Counted from the stretch's first letter, positions 8,467 through 16,771 are shown. The stretch: DNA of 64,000 bases from an uncultured Bacteriovoracaceae bacterium (GCA_937931205.1 CALHBF010000009.1:1-64000), one strand, 5' to 3'. The notes: generated by a model not told the origin, from the sequence alone. Made by a program: numbers and translations.

Positions 8467-9858
8467 CTAGAGAACTTTCATGAATTCAACAAGATCGCTC
8501 TTCTCATCCTGAGAAAGTTTAGTCCCAAGGATCAAGTTAAAATATTCAACCGTGTCTTCCAGAGTCAGAAGTCGGCCATCATGAAGATAAGGAGGGGATT
8601 CCTTAATACCTCTCAGTGGAAATGTTTTAATAGGACCATCTGCTTTGGTAGTGCGACCGTTAATAGTCTGTTTATCAAAAAATCTTTCTGCTCGTAAGTC
8701 GTGCATCAGATTATCAGAGTAGAGGGATGTGTTGTGACATTGGAAGCATTGTCCTTTTCCGAAGAAAACTTCCTGTCCTCTTAACTCTGCCTCACTCGCC
8801 TTAGAGGGATCGAGTTTTCCATCGACAACATTTAGTTTTGGGGCAGGAGGGAAATCTAAGAGAGACTCAAATTCCGACATAAAGTGAACTTGGCTTCCTC
8901 TTTCGAGAACATTGACTCCCTTTTTAGTTGCAATAACAGGATCTCCATCAAAGTAAGCTGCTCTTTGCTCAAATTCTGTAAAGTCTTCGATTGTTTTCAA
9001 TGCTCTTTGTGAGCCAAAAAGTCTTTGTTGGTTTACTCCTCGAAGTGTAGGGGTATCAATTCGATTTCTAAACTCCTGAGGTCTGATATCTCCAACTAAG
9101 TGTGTTGCTGCATTAGTATGTCCATTAACGTGACATTCAAAGCAGGTAACACCCTGACTTGCTTCCACTGATCTACGATCATCTGTCGCATTAAATTGTT
9201 GTTGTGGAAAAGGAGTCACAAGAAGTCTGAGCCCTTCAAGTTGTTTGGGGTTAAGAATTCCATTGAAGAGTTCAAAGTAGTTTGCCAACGTCACAACCTT
9301 TCCTTGGGATACATCGCCCAGATCGGGTCTGGTAGTGAGAAAAATAGCTGGTGGGAACTCAGGAAGAAAGTGATCAGGAAGATCATATTCAAGATCATAT
9401 CTTGTAAGATCACGTTTATTCTGTTTCTTGATTTCATCAATATGAAACTGTGGAAATACCATTCCCCCTTCAGGGTGATTCGGGTGGGGCAAGGGAAGAA
9501 AGCCTTTGGGGAAAAGACCTTTTTTTCTGATCTCTTCCGGAGTCATTTCAGAGAGCTTTTCCCAAGTAACTCCCTTAGGGAGTTTAACACGAACTCCTGA
9601 TTGAATGGCCTTACCTCTGAACATCTTGCTATTGCTCTCTTTAGATGAGAGATCATACCGTTCCTCTAGTAATGCTTTTTGTCTTTTGGCGAGAGCAGGT
9701 TTTTCTTTACTCATTCTTTTAACAACTGAATCAAAACTCTCAGTTGAATCAACTTTTAAATAACTCGTCTTCCCTTTATCTTTGGCCATCACTGCATTAC
9801 TGAGAAGACTTAGGGCAAAAACAGGAAGGAAGAACCTTGTGAGATTTTCTTTTTTCAT
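8467..9858 (-). CDS. Di-heme cytochrome c peroxidase-like protein
   Basis: An exported c-type cytochrome of about 463 residues. After a signal peptide (FFLPVFALSLLSNAVMA) there are two CxxCH heme-binding motifs, CFECH near the middle (followed by VNGHTNAATHL) and CFQCH in the C-terminal third. The C-terminal block PLRGIKESPPYLHDGR is typical of the MauG / cytochrome c peroxidase superfamily. Relatives reduce peroxide or oxidise other substrates in the periplasm; the substrate here is unknown. The basic, Lys-rich first ~100 residues are an unusual extension. The start at MKKENL is set by AAAGGA upstream. Confidence 0.8.
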   Translation of the reverse strand: MKKENLTRFFLPVFALSLLSNAVMAKDKGKTSYLKVDSTESFDSVVKRMSKEKPALAKRQKALLEERYDLSSKESNSKMFRGKAIQSGVRVKLPKGVTWEKLSEMTPEEIRKKGLFPKGFLPLPHPNHPEGGMVFPQFHIDEIKKQNKRDLTRYDLEYDLPDHFLPEFPPAIFLTTRPDLGDVSQGKVVTLANYFELFNGILNPKQLEGLRLLVTPFPQQQFNATDDRRSVEASQGVTCFECHVNGHTNAATHLVGDIRPQEFRNRIDTPTLRGVNQQRLFGSQRALKTIEDFTEFEQRAAYFDGDPVIATKKGVNVLERGSQVHFMSEFESLLDFPPAPKLNVVDGKLDPSKASEAELRGQEVFFGKGQCFQCHNTSLYSDNLMHDLRAERFFDKQTINGRTTKADGPIKTFPLRGIKESPPYLHDGRLLTLEDTVEYFNLILGTKLSQDEKSDLVEFMKVL

Positions 9859-10051
9859 GGATTGGTCCTTTGTATTTCGTAACAAAAAATCAAACTCATT
9901 ATGTTGATGCGGAAGAAATCAAGTCAAAATAATGACCAATCTTTTAGGCGGAATTTAGATCAATGAAACAGCGAAGCAAGAGAAATTAACTTTTCATGAT
10001 CTCTCTATTAGTGATACGAATTTGGTATTCAATTTTAAGGGAGATTTTTGC

Positions 10052-11089
10052 ATGAAATTTTTGTTCGCAGTGACAGCTTTAGTTATCGGACAATCTGCAA
10101 TGGCGCAGACTTTCGACTACTCAAAGCGTTGGGGTCTAGGTGGTTCATTTGGTTACAATACTCCAATCTTCGGAAACATTATCAATGAAATGGCAGATGG
10201 AGATATTTCTTGGGGTGTTCACGGTCGTTACCACTTCAATCAGCAAGATGGTATCGAGCTTGGTCATTCTCGTTACGAGCTAAGCGATATTAACAATCTT
10301 GTAAAATCAACTGATGTTCTTTATTTCAGAAGATTAAATGCTACATCTCGTTTCACTCCGATTCTCGGGGCTGGAGCAGGGATCATCGAGATTTCTCGTT
10401 ATAATCCAGGCACTCCAAAGTTAGGTCTTAAAGCTCGTGCTGGTGCTGAATATGCAATCAATGAGTGTTTTTCTTTAGGCCTTAATGTTGATTACCAACA
10501 TGTGAATAAAATGTTGTTCGCAGCTAATCTTCCTACTCGTAATGCTCACCTTCTTTCTGCAAGAGTTGGTCTGACATATTACTTTGGTGGTGCTGATAAG
10601 AAATCAGAAGCTGCTCCGGTAGCGCCAGTTGCTGCAGCAAAGGTTGATAGAGATACAGATGGTGATGGCGTACTTGATAGCAAAGATAAGTGTCCTAGTA
10701 CTCCAAAAGGAACAACTGTTAATGCTTACGGATGTGCAGTTGAAGAAAAAGCAACTGTTAACATCGATGTGAAGTTTGACAGTGGAAAAAGCACTATCTC
10801 TTCTGAGTTCAATGATGACCTTAGTCACTTAGTTCAGTTCATGAAAGAGCACCCGAAAACTAAAATTGAAATTCAAGGACATACAGATAGCTCTGGTTCT
10901 AAGACTCTCAATAAAAATCTTTCAATCGCTCGTGCAAGTTCAGTGAAAGACTATCTTGTGAAGCGTCTTGGTGCAGATGCAAGCCGCCTAACTTCAAATG
11001 GTTATGGCGATGAAATGCCAGTAGCAGAAAATAACACTGCTGAAGGCAGGCAACAAAACAGACGTGTTGTTGCAGTAATTACTGAATAA
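10052..11089 (+). CDS. OmpA-family outer-membrane protein
   Basis: Links the outer membrane to peptidoglycan. The order is signal peptide (MKFLFAVTALVIGQSAMA), an N-terminal beta-barrel of about 170 residues, an Ala/Pro linker, a thrombospondin-3-like calcium repeat (DRDTDGDGVLDSKDKCP), and the C-terminal OmpA peptidoglycan-binding domain (KFDSGKSTI, IEIQGHTDSSGS, NLSIARASSVKDYL, RLTSNGYGDEMP, GRQQNRRV). The Asp and Arg that hold diaminopimelate are present in GHTDSSG and NRRV. AAGGGAG upstream sets the start. It is a single gene with its own terminator. Confidence 0.92.
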   Translation: MKFLFAVTALVIGQSAMAQTFDYSKRWGLGGSFGYNTPIFGNIINEMADGDISWGVHGRYHFNQQDGIELGHSRYELSDINNLVKSTDVLYFRRLNATSRFTPILGAGAGIIEISRYNPGTPKLGLKARAGAEYAINECFSLGLNVDYQHVNKMLFAANLPTRNAHLLSARVGLTYYFGGADKKSEAAPVAPVAAAKVDRDTDGDGVLDSKDKCPSTPKGTTVNAYGCAVEEKATVNIDVKFDSGKSTISSEFNDDLSHLVQFMKEHPKTKIEIQGHTDSSGSKTLNKNLSIARASSVKDYLVKRLGADASRLTSNGYGDEMPVAENNTAEGRQQNRRVVAVITE

Positions 11090-11100
11090 TTCGATTCTAC

Positions 11101-11135
11101 GGGGCCAGGAGCATTCTTGGCCCCTTTCTTTTTTT
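11101..11135 (+). terminator. Rho-independent terminator after the OmpA gene
   Basis: Stem GGGGCCA / TGGCCCC (with GGAGCATTCT between) followed by TTTCTTTTTTT. Confidence 0.85.
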
Positions 11136-11184
11136 CCCTTATTTCATTTATTTTGATATGGAGTATCCACCTTCTGGAGGATAT

Positions 11185-12828
11185 ATGAACAGACGCGAGT
11201 TCTTGCTTCGAACTTTTGGTGTTACTTCTCTTGTCTTAATTCCTAATTGGCTAAAGGCCAGTTCTCAATTTGCTGCAAAAAATTTAAAAAACTCTCAATT
11301 CATCGCAATCGCTCCGCTGGAGTTTCTAAAAGCTCTTCAAGGAAACTCAGAAGTAGAAGGTGATGTCCCTGATGATGCTCACGAAATTTTTTGGAATAGA
11401 GATGGTTATCTTGGCAAAAAAGGTGGAATCCCTGGAGTCACTGAACACTACGATGTGATTGTTGTGGGTGGTGGTATGGCAGGTCTTTCATCGGCCTATC
11501 AGCTTGCTGGAAAAAAAGTTCTGGTGATTGATGGGAATCCTCGTTTTGGTGGCAATTCCCGCTCGCAAGCTTGGGGAAACAATTATGTTTCTCAAGGAGC
11601 TGCCTATATCACTTTGCCGGAAGAAGGGGACGAAATTGATTCTTTCCTAGGATCTCTTGGGCTTAATAAAAGTTTTCGCCATACTACAGATAATGATGAG
11701 CCAGTAATCTTTCGTGGCAAAATTATGAAAGGATTCTGGAAGGGAGCTACTGATCCAGCTCGTGCACCAGAATTTATTCACTTTAAAGAAACCATGCTGG
11801 ATATTAATGAAAACTATTATCCGGAACTTCCTTGTTGGGATGATTCTCTTGAGACTCGAAAACTAGTTAATGATCTGGATAAGTTTAATTTTCTTTATTG
11901 GTTAAATTGGAAATTTCCAAATCTTCACCCTCACATTCTTGAATGGGTTCAGATGTATTGTTGGGCATCTTTTGGAACTGAGATTGATGAAATTTCAGCT
12001 GCTCAAGGATTAAACTTTTTGGCCTGTGACCTTGCCGGAAGTAAAGTTCTTCCAGGTGGAAATGGTCTTATCACTCACGCTGTCTTTGATTCTTTAAAAA
12101 AGAGATCAGGAGTTACTTTAGAGGCCAACTCATTTTGTGTTGATATTAGAGCTGAGGGTGGGAAGAGTGTTGTCTGTTACAAGACATCTTCAGGAAATTT
12201 AAAAACAGTTTCAGCTCCTCATTGTATTGTTGCCGCCCCTAAGTTTGTTTCTAAAAAAATTATTTCAACTCTATCGCAAGATCAATTCAAAGCGATGAAT
12301 GCTATGACCTACAGAGCTTACCTTGTAGGGAATATTATCCTAAAGAGAAGAATCCAGTCAGTCGGATACGATACATTTAACTTGAACGGACTAAGTGCTC
12401 GCAGGACGATGGATCATGTGACGAAGAGAGTGTATGCCGATGTGGTATGTGCCGATTGGGCCATGGGGGACAGAGGAGATAAATCTGCTCTAACGCTTTA
12501 CATGCCTCTACCTTACGATATGGCCCAGCAGTATCTCTTTGTACCAGGACTTTATGAAAAGTATCAGGATCGAGCTTATAGCGCGATTGAGCCATTTATG
12601 TCGGGACTAGGTCTTAATAGAGGGGATATTGAAGGAATGAGACTTGTGCGATACGGACATGCTCTTCCTGTAGCTGCTGTTAATGGTATTTCTTCAGGTA
12701 TATTTGAAAAGGCTTCTGCCTCAATTGATGGTTGCATTCACTTTGCGAACCAAGATAACTGGGGAAATCCGGCCTTTGAAACAAGTTTTGGATGTGCTCT
12801 TAGAGCAGTTGAAAAGGCCCTCAATTGA
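11185..12828 (+). CDS. Tat-exported FAD-dependent oxidoreductase (amine-oxidase/phytoene-desaturase-like)
   Basis: A flavoprotein of 547 residues that appears to be exported folded: the N-terminus MNRREFLLRTFGVTSLVLIPNW has a twin-arginine motif. An FAD-binding dinucleotide fold begins near residue 100 (YDVIVVGGGMAGLSSAYQLAGKKVLVIDGN) and is followed by FGGNSRSQ, the second FAD-contact motif of the amine oxidase / phytoene desaturase group. The C-terminal segment GCIHFANQDNWGNPAFETSFGCALRAVEKAL is the usual end of that fold. The substrate is not evident. GGAGG seven bases upstream sets the start. The stop lies inside the terminator hairpin. Confidence 0.82.
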   Translation: MNRREFLLRTFGVTSLVLIPNWLKASSQFAAKNLKNSQFIAIAPLEFLKALQGNSEVEGDVPDDAHEIFWNRDGYLGKKGGIPGVTEHYDVIVVGGGMAGLSSAYQLAGKKVLVIDGNPRFGGNSRSQAWGNNYVSQGAAYITLPEEGDEIDSFLGSLGLNKSFRHTTDNDEPVIFRGKIMKGFWKGATDPARAPEFIHFKETMLDINENYYPELPCWDDSLETRKLVNDLDKFNFLYWLNWKFPNLHPHILEWVQMYCWASFGTEIDEISAAQGLNFLACDLAGSKVLPGGNGLITHAVFDSLKKRSGVTLEANSFCVDIRAEGGKSVVCYKTSSGNLKTVSAPHCIVAAPKFVSKKIISTLSQDQFKAMNAMTYRAYLVGNIILKRRIQSVGYDTFNLNGLSARRTMDHVTKRVYADVVCADWAMGDRGDKSALTLYMPLPYDMAQQYLFVPGLYEKYQDRAYSAIEPFMSGLGLNRGDIEGMRLVRYGHALPVAAVNGISSGIFEKASASIDGCIHFANQDNWGNPAFETSFGCALRAVEKALN

Positions 12829-12843
12829 GGGCCTTCTTTTTTT
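12814..12843. terminator. Bidirectional terminator overlapping a stop codon
   Basis: An 11-bp perfect inverted repeat AAGGCCCTCAA / TTGAGGGCCTT followed by CTTTTTTT. It includes the TGA of the flavoprotein gene and abuts the end of the FKBP gene on the other strand. With no unpaired bases at its centre, the innermost pairs must open to form the loop. Confidence 0.85.
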
Positions 12844-13183
12844 AGTCTCTTGTTAGAACTTCAATGAGTTCAACATGGAAAATAAGATTTGAATTGGCCG
12901 GAATAATTCCGCCAACACTGCGATCGCCATAGGCCATATCTGCAGGAATACGAAGTGTTCTTTTCCCACCGACTTTCATGCCAATGATCCCTTGATCCCA
13001 ACCTTTAATCACTCGTCCTGAACCAATCACAAATTGAAAAGGACGGCCTCTATCAATTGATGAATCAAACTTAGTTCCGTTCTCAAGGAAGCCTTCATAG
13101 TGCATTGTTAAAAGTGCGCCTTTAACAGCTTCTTTGCCTTCTCCTGTGAGAGTATCAATCATTTCAAGTGCGGTGATGCTCAT
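12842..13183 (-). CDS. FKBP-type peptidyl-prolyl cis-trans isomerase
   Basis: A single FKBP domain of 113 residues catalysing proline isomerisation. The FKBP landmarks are in order: VTMHYEG-type strand (LLTMHYEGFLENGTKFDSS), RPFQFVIGSGRVIKGWDQGI, MKVGGKRTLRIPADMAYGDRS and IPANSNLIFHVELIEV. The active-site aromatic and Asp residues of the family are present. No signal peptide is seen, so it is cytosolic. It is the last gene of the minus-strand unit that starts at the cobalamin riboswitch, nine bases behind the DUF4430 gene. Confidence 0.92.
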   Translation of the reverse strand: MSITALEMIDTLTGEGKEAVKGALLTMHYEGFLENGTKFDSSIDRGRPFQFVIGSGRVIKGWDQGIIGMKVGGKRTLRIPADMAYGDRSVGGIIPANSNLIFHVELIEVLTRD

Positions 13184-13192
13184 AACTTCCTT

Positions 13193-13630
13193 TTACTTAC
13201 AAAACTGTGGGGATTTAACCTCGTAGGCCGGATTACACATTGAAATCCATCCTTTGTCATACCAAGCATACGCAAAAAACCACTCAATGTGATCCCCATC
13301 ATTCAAAATAATTTCATCTGCGTAAACATCTGGAATTTTGCCATTAACTTTATAACACCAACCGTAACTTCTCATTTGCGTGTCAGAGAGAACTTCCATC
13401 GCATCAAGTCCTACAGGAGTGTTAAAAATGGAATTCATTCCTCTCTCATTTCCTTGAAAAGGAATTCTGTTCTTTTGGAAATAATGAAGAGTGAAGTCTC
13501 CCACTGTTTCAAAATGATTTTGCCCTTCAATAGAAAGCAATGGCTTTTTAGAACAAGCTCCGACAACTTCAAGAGTTGCGGCCATTGAAGATATCGAAAA
13601 GAGAGATAAGAGAAGAAAAAGAATTTTCAT
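13193..13630 (-). CDS. Secreted DUF4430 (transcobalamin C-terminal-like) protein
   Basis: A small exported protein: signal peptide MKILFLLLSLFSISSMA and a mature chain of about 128 residues. The C-terminal half carries the DUF4430 pattern YGWCYKVNGKIPDVYADEIILNDGDHIEWFF. This is the fold that forms the C-terminal, corrinoid-covering domain of eukaryotic transcobalamin and intrinsic factor. Cysteines near the start, in WCYK and at the C-terminus could form disulfides. It lies 13 bases behind the thioesterase gene in a transcript headed by a cobalamin riboswitch, which suggests a role in binding or delivering a corrinoid outside the cytoplasm; this is inference. The domain assignment rests on motif reading only. 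Confidence 0.68.
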   Translation of the reverse strand: MKILFLLLSLFSISSMAATLEVVGACSKKPLLSIEGQNHFETVGDFTLHYFQKNRIPFQGNERGMNSIFNTPVGLDAMEVLSDTQMRSYGWCYKVNGKIPDVYADEIILNDGDHIEWFFAYAWYDKGWISMCNPAYEVKSPQFCK

Positions 13631-13643
13631 AAGGGCTCCAAAA

Positions 13644-14027
13644 TTATTTGACTGAAACTTTATTTTGAGTCACGAAAGTAAACTTGCCATGAAGAGCAAG
13701 AATCCTTTCATCCGTGTACATATCTTCGCGGTAAACATTTACTGCAACATCAAGACTAGTATTGCCGACTCTGGTCACTTTAGCATCTAGCTCAACGAGA
13801 CTGCCTGATGGAATTGGATATTTGAAGTTTACTTTATCACTGCTAACAGTGACCACTTTCTTGCGAGTAAAGCGTGTTGCTGCAATAAAGGCTACTTCAT
13901 CCATCCAAAGAAGTGCTACTCCACCAAAGAGAGTATCGTAATGATTGGTCTCTCCTGGGAAAACAGCTTTAACAACTTTAGTTTGGGCCTGATTGATCCT
14001 GGCAATGATTTCTGGATCTTGTGTCAT
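13644..14027 (-). CDS. Acyl-CoA thioesterase (hotdog fold)
   Basis: A 127-residue hotdog-domain protein of the YciA/BFIT acyl-CoA thioesterase group, which hydrolyses acyl-CoA to free acid and CoA. Visible motifs: VFPGETNHYDTLFGGVALLWMDEVAFIAATRF, with the catalytic Asn/Asp region and the helix of the hotdog fold, then VTVSSDKVNFKYPIPSGSLVELDAKV. GGAGG upstream sets the start at MTQDPE. It is the first gene after the cobalamin riboswitch on this strand. Why a thioesterase should be B12-controlled is not clear; a B12-dependent acyl-CoA pathway is one possibility. Confidence 0.82.
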   Translation of the reverse strand: MTQDPEIIARINQAQTKVVKAVFPGETNHYDTLFGGVALLWMDEVAFIAATRFTRKKVVTVSSDKVNFKYPIPSGSLVELDAKVTRVGNTSLDVAVNVYREDMYTDERILALHGKFTFVTQNKVSVK

Positions 14028-14044
14028 AAAATTCCTCCGCGGGA

Positions 14045-14131
14045 TAGGGTTGAATGCCAAACGAGGGATCGGACTTTACCGTTGCGGGACAGTGCTGGAT
14101 TCTCACCAGACTTCACCTAGAGTGGCTATAT
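14045..14131 (-). promoter_or_regulatory. Cobalamin riboswitch (short form)
   Basis: Read on the minus strand, the leader contains the cobalamin-aptamer core: AGGTGAAGTCTGGTGAGAA, then TCCAGCACTGTCCCGCAACG and GTAAAGTCC. These match the conserved GGTG..AATCC...CTGTCCCGCAACxGT box. The element is short (about 90 nt), closer to the compact class-II/variant forms than the ~200-nt classical form. CCCTC (around 14065-14069) can pair with the GGAGG ribosome site of the thioesterase gene, which would suit translational control. A candidate promoter lies upstream (-35 TTTCAA at 14167-14162, 17-base spacer, -10 TAATAT at 14144-14139); its -35 is poor. Confidence 0.83.
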
Positions 14132-14212
14132 GGGCGGGATATTAGTGCAATAAAATTCAATTTGAAAGCCTTTTATCTGTGGTATGAATTCTTTAATCAA
14201 TGGAGAGGGGTT

Positions 14213-14953
14213 ATGGAAAATAACATGAATATTGAAGAACGCTATATGGCCATGAAATCAGAGATTTCAGCATTGGCAGTAAAGTCTGGACGCTCCCCTG
14301 AGGCTGTTCAGTTAATGTTAGTTAGCAAGACTGTTCCTGTGGAAAGGATGCTTAAAACTATTGAATTAGGACATAAGCTATATGGAGAGAATAAGGTTCA
14401 AGAACTTAGCGAAAAAGCTCCTGCCTTAGCAGATAAAAATATTGATTTCCATTTTATCGGTCACCTTCAGTCAAACAAGGTGAAAAGGTGTTTAGAGCTG
14501 GCCTCAATGATTCATTCTGTTGATCGAATGTCTCTTGCTTTAGAGTTAAATCAGCAGTTACTGAAAACTCATTCAACGATGGATATTCTTATTCAGGTTA
14601 ATACCTCACAGGAAGAGAGTAAATTTGGTGTTCATCCTGATGAAGCCCTTCACTTAGTTGAGTCTGTTGCCAAATTAAGTCAACTTCATATTAAGGGCCT
14701 GATGACTCTTGCTAAATTCTCAAGCAATGAGGACGAAGTGAGGCCTTGTTTTCAATTGCTTAAAAGACTATCAGATGAATTGAAAGCAAAGAACATTCCT
14801 GGAGTCGAGATGAGAGAGTTATCTATGGGAATGTCTTCTGATTATCGAATTGCCATTGAAGAGGGAGCAACTATCGTGAGAGTTGGGACTGCTATCTTTG
14901 GGAAAAGAGATACCCCGGACTCATATTATTGGCCGGAAGATAAATCAATTTAA
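14213..14953 (+). CDS. yggS: YggS/PROSC family PLP-binding protein
   Basis: A PLP homeostasis protein with an alanine-racemase-like barrel of about 246 residues; it binds PLP but has no known catalytic activity. The PLP lysine is in LMLVSKTVPVE. Family motifs follow: LYGENKVQEL, FHFIGHLQSNKVK, IHSVDR, ILIQVNTSQEESKFGV, IKGLMTLAKF, LSMGMSSDYRIAIEEGATIVRVGTAIFG. GGAGAGGGG upstream of MENNMNI sets the start; in-frame ATGs further upstream lie inside the riboswitch region. It is divergent from the riboswitch transcript and overlaps the XRE-S24 gene tail to tail by nine bases. Confidence 0.92.
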   Translation: MENNMNIEERYMAMKSEISALAVKSGRSPEAVQLMLVSKTVPVERMLKTIELGHKLYGENKVQELSEKAPALADKNIDFHFIGHLQSNKVKRCLELASMIHSVDRMSLALELNQQLLKTHSTMDILIQVNTSQEESKFGVHPDEALHLVESVAKLSQLHIKGLMTLAKFSSNEDEVRPCFQLLKRLSDELKAKNIPGVEMRELSMGMSSDYRIAIEEGATIVRVGTAIFGKRDTPDSYYWPEDKSI

Positions 14954-15592
14954 AAGGCGAGTGATTCCTGTTATGACACCACAGAAAATGAACTTTATAT
15001 CTTCTGTAATAAGAAGATCTTTAAAATTTGAATTTTCTGGAAGAAGCTGAATCCCTTTAGAAGTCTTAAAATATCTTTTTACAGTAAACTCTTCATTAAT
15101 CTGAGCGAGAATAATAGAACCATTTTTGGGCTTCAATTCTCTATTAACAACTAGAATATCTCCATCTGAAATGAGTGGATTCATTGAGTCCCCAGAAGCC
15201 TTAATAAAAAAAGTGTCCTTTGGTTTTTTTATCATTAATTCATCTAAGGAGAGTTCTTTCTCGATAAGAAAATCTTGCCCAATGGGTGTGCCACAAGAAA
15301 CCGAAGTTCCAAAGAGTATAGGGTGACTTTGAGTTTTCTTAGCTTTTTGAGGCACGGGATTCAATTCAAATTGCTGGGCCCTTACAAGTAACTGTGAAGG
15401 TGATTGTCCAAGAGAGGCTGCAAGCTTTACAAGAGTAGAGATCGTCGGGATTTTTACTGATCTCTCAAGCATTGAAATATAAGTTCGGTCGAGTCCGCTT
15501 TCAAGGGCGAGCTCCTCTTGGCTTAGTCCTGCCATCAAACGAGCTTCCTTGAGAACCTTGCCAAAATGAAGAGAGATATCGGTTTTCGCCAT
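14945..15592 (-). CDS. XRE-family repressor with LexA-like S24 autocleavage domain
   Basis: A 215-residue repressor. The N-terminal XRE helix-turn-helix (about residues 10-70: GLSQEELALESGLDRTYISMLERSVKIPTISTLVKLAASLG) is followed by an S24 peptidase domain with a Cys100-Gly101 cleavage site (SVSCGTP), nucleophile Ser136 (ASGDSMNPLI) and Lys172 (EEFTVKRY). All parts for RecA-stimulated self-cleavage are present, so DNA damage could relieve repression. It resembles phage and SOS-type regulators, but no phage genes adjoin. The upstream region carries a dense set of inverted repeats that are probable operators and also cover the promoter of the divergent outer-membrane gene. Confidence 0.88.
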   Translation of the reverse strand: MAKTDISLHFGKVLKEARLMAGLSQEELALESGLDRTYISMLERSVKIPTISTLVKLAASLGQSPSQLLVRAQQFELNPVPQKAKKTQSHPILFGTSVSCGTPIGQDFLIEKELSLDELMIKKPKDTFFIKASGDSMNPLISDGDILVVNRELKPKNGSIILAQINEEFTVKRYFKTSKGIQLLPENSNFKDLLITEDIKFIFCGVITGITRLLN

Positions 15593-15595
15593 GAG

Positions 15596-15690
15596 TTAAT
15601 CATCTGTGACATGATGATTAAAGGTCTACGGACTATAGTCTACAAAATTTAGTTGCATAAAATTCGGCTTTTTGTAGACTTTAATCTACA
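15596..15690. promoter_or_regulatory. Probable operator cluster of the XRE-S24 regulator
   Basis: The divergent control region holds a 9-bp inverted repeat TTAATCATC / GATGATTAA (15596-15604 / 15613-15621) next to the regulator start. It also holds repeated GTCTAC half-sites: GTCTAC at 15624 and 15638, GTAGAC at 15674, TCTACA at 15685. AGTCTACAAA (15637-15646) and TTTGTAGACT (15671-15680) form a 10-bp inverted pair, and TGTAGA/TCTACA (15673-15678 / 15685-15690) form another. Such spacing fits several dimer sites over two divergent promoters. Confidence 0.6.
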
Positions 15691-15709
15691 TGACATGGAG
15701 GTCTTGGAA

Positions 15710-16738
15710 ATGCTTAAAATCGCTGTCGGGGTGCTGTTGTCACTCATGTCTTCTCTTACTATCGCTCAAGCTGACACTTACATGCTTAATGATGAACAAG
15801 GTTGTTATGTTAAAGAGTATGTGAATAAAAAGTTTATCGATGTTCCTTATGAACAATTTCAAAACCGTAAGCTTCGAGTCACTCCTCACAAAAAGAATGA
15901 AAGTTTCATGTTGTTTAAGGCCGATAATCGCTTTTACACAACTCTAAAACGATGTTTGAAAGATGCGAGTATTGAGGCAATTGATGAGCAGGATTTTAGT
16001 GGTGTCGCAGAGAGTGAGGCTGCGGTAAAGCAGCCGGAGATCTCTAATAATAAAAATGATATGAGAAAAAAAGTAACATCAGAAGAGGATAAAAAGTTTT
16101 ATGTAGAATTGGATATTGGTTCTTTCTCTATTGCAGATAAGAACCCGGCTTATCCTGATTATAAAAAACTTGAAGATTACACTCTCAATGGACAACCTGT
16201 TCTTGTTAAGAAAATTCATAAAACTGATTATGATAGTAAGACGATGATTTCCATAGGAGGGGGGCGCAAGGTTTCAAATACGAGCTATGCGGGATTCAAG
16301 TTTAAGTATTACCAAGGTAGGAAAGAAGACATTGTTGATATCACTGCAGGAGGGGTTCCAGAAAGATTAACAGCAAAGTTAAAGGATCAATTTTTAAGTT
16401 TTCTCGTTGGTGGGAGGATGATCTTCTTAGAAAATTCTCAATTAAGACCATATGTAGGACTCTATGCAGGGCCAAGCATTATCACAGTAAAAAATGAAGA
16501 CGATAAGTATCAGTCTCTAAGCGTATCAGCACAATTAGAGCTTGGAGTAGAATATTTAATTAGAAAAAATCTTTCTTTAGCAGCAACTTATTCCTATGAA
16601 TATCTAGGTCAAAGAAAGTTCAAAGAGTTAGATAAAAACAAGAATGGCACAGAGTTTGAAACGGGTGAAAGCTTTAAGTCTAAAATGGACTACTCAAACA
16701 GCGCATTCCTAGTAGGAGCAAAGTTCTATTTTAACTAA
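15710..16738 (+). CDS. Probable outer-membrane beta-barrel protein
   Basis: Family not identified. It has a signal peptide (MLKIAVGVLLSLMSSLTIAQA), an N-terminal globular part with two cysteines (GCYVKEY and LKRCLKD), a charged linker near residues 115-130, and a C-terminal half of about 210 residues with alternating aromatic strands (FKFKYYQGR, LGVEYLIRKNLSLAATYSYEYLG) ending in Asn after KFYF. That pattern fits an eight-strand barrel of the OmpX/OmpW-like type. GGAGG eight bases upstream sets the start. It is divergent from the S24 repressor and shares its operator region, so it may be damage- or stress-controlled. Confidence 0.7.
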   Translation: MLKIAVGVLLSLMSSLTIAQADTYMLNDEQGCYVKEYVNKKFIDVPYEQFQNRKLRVTPHKKNESFMLFKADNRFYTTLKRCLKDASIEAIDEQDFSGVAESEAAVKQPEISNNKNDMRKKVTSEEDKKFYVELDIGSFSIADKNPAYPDYKKLEDYTLNGQPVLVKKIHKTDYDSKTMISIGGGRKVSNTSYAGFKFKYYQGRKEDIVDITAGGVPERLTAKLKDQFLSFLVGGRMIFLENSQLRPYVGLYAGPSIITVKNEDDKYQSLSVSAQLELGVEYLIRKNLSLAATYSYEYLGQRKFKELDKNKNGTEFETGESFKSKMDYSNSAFLVGAKFYFN

Positions 16739-16748
16739 ATTCGAGCGC

Positions 16749-16771
16749 AGGCCTTCTTTTGAAGAAGGCCT
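16749..16771. terminator. Intergenic hairpin, probable terminator
   Basis: A perfect 10-bp stem AGGCCTTCTT / AAGAAGGCCT with a 3-base loop sits between convergent genes. The T-tract is broken (ACTTCTTCTT on the plus strand), so efficiency is uncertain. Confidence 0.55.

Noticed and set aside
10604-10828. Minus-strand frame within the OmpA gene
   Set aside because: Shadow of the repetitive linker and TSP3 repeat; no start signal or family.
14054-14212. N-terminal extension of YggS read through the riboswitch region
   Set aside because: The strand carries the cobalamin aptamer on the other side, the extension has no family match, and GGAGAGGGG fits the ATG at 14213.
15653-15709. Longer N-terminus for the barrel protein starting in the operator region
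   Set aside because: It would place coding sequence across the GTAGAC operators, and GGAGG with correct spacing plus a good signal peptide both point to 15710.
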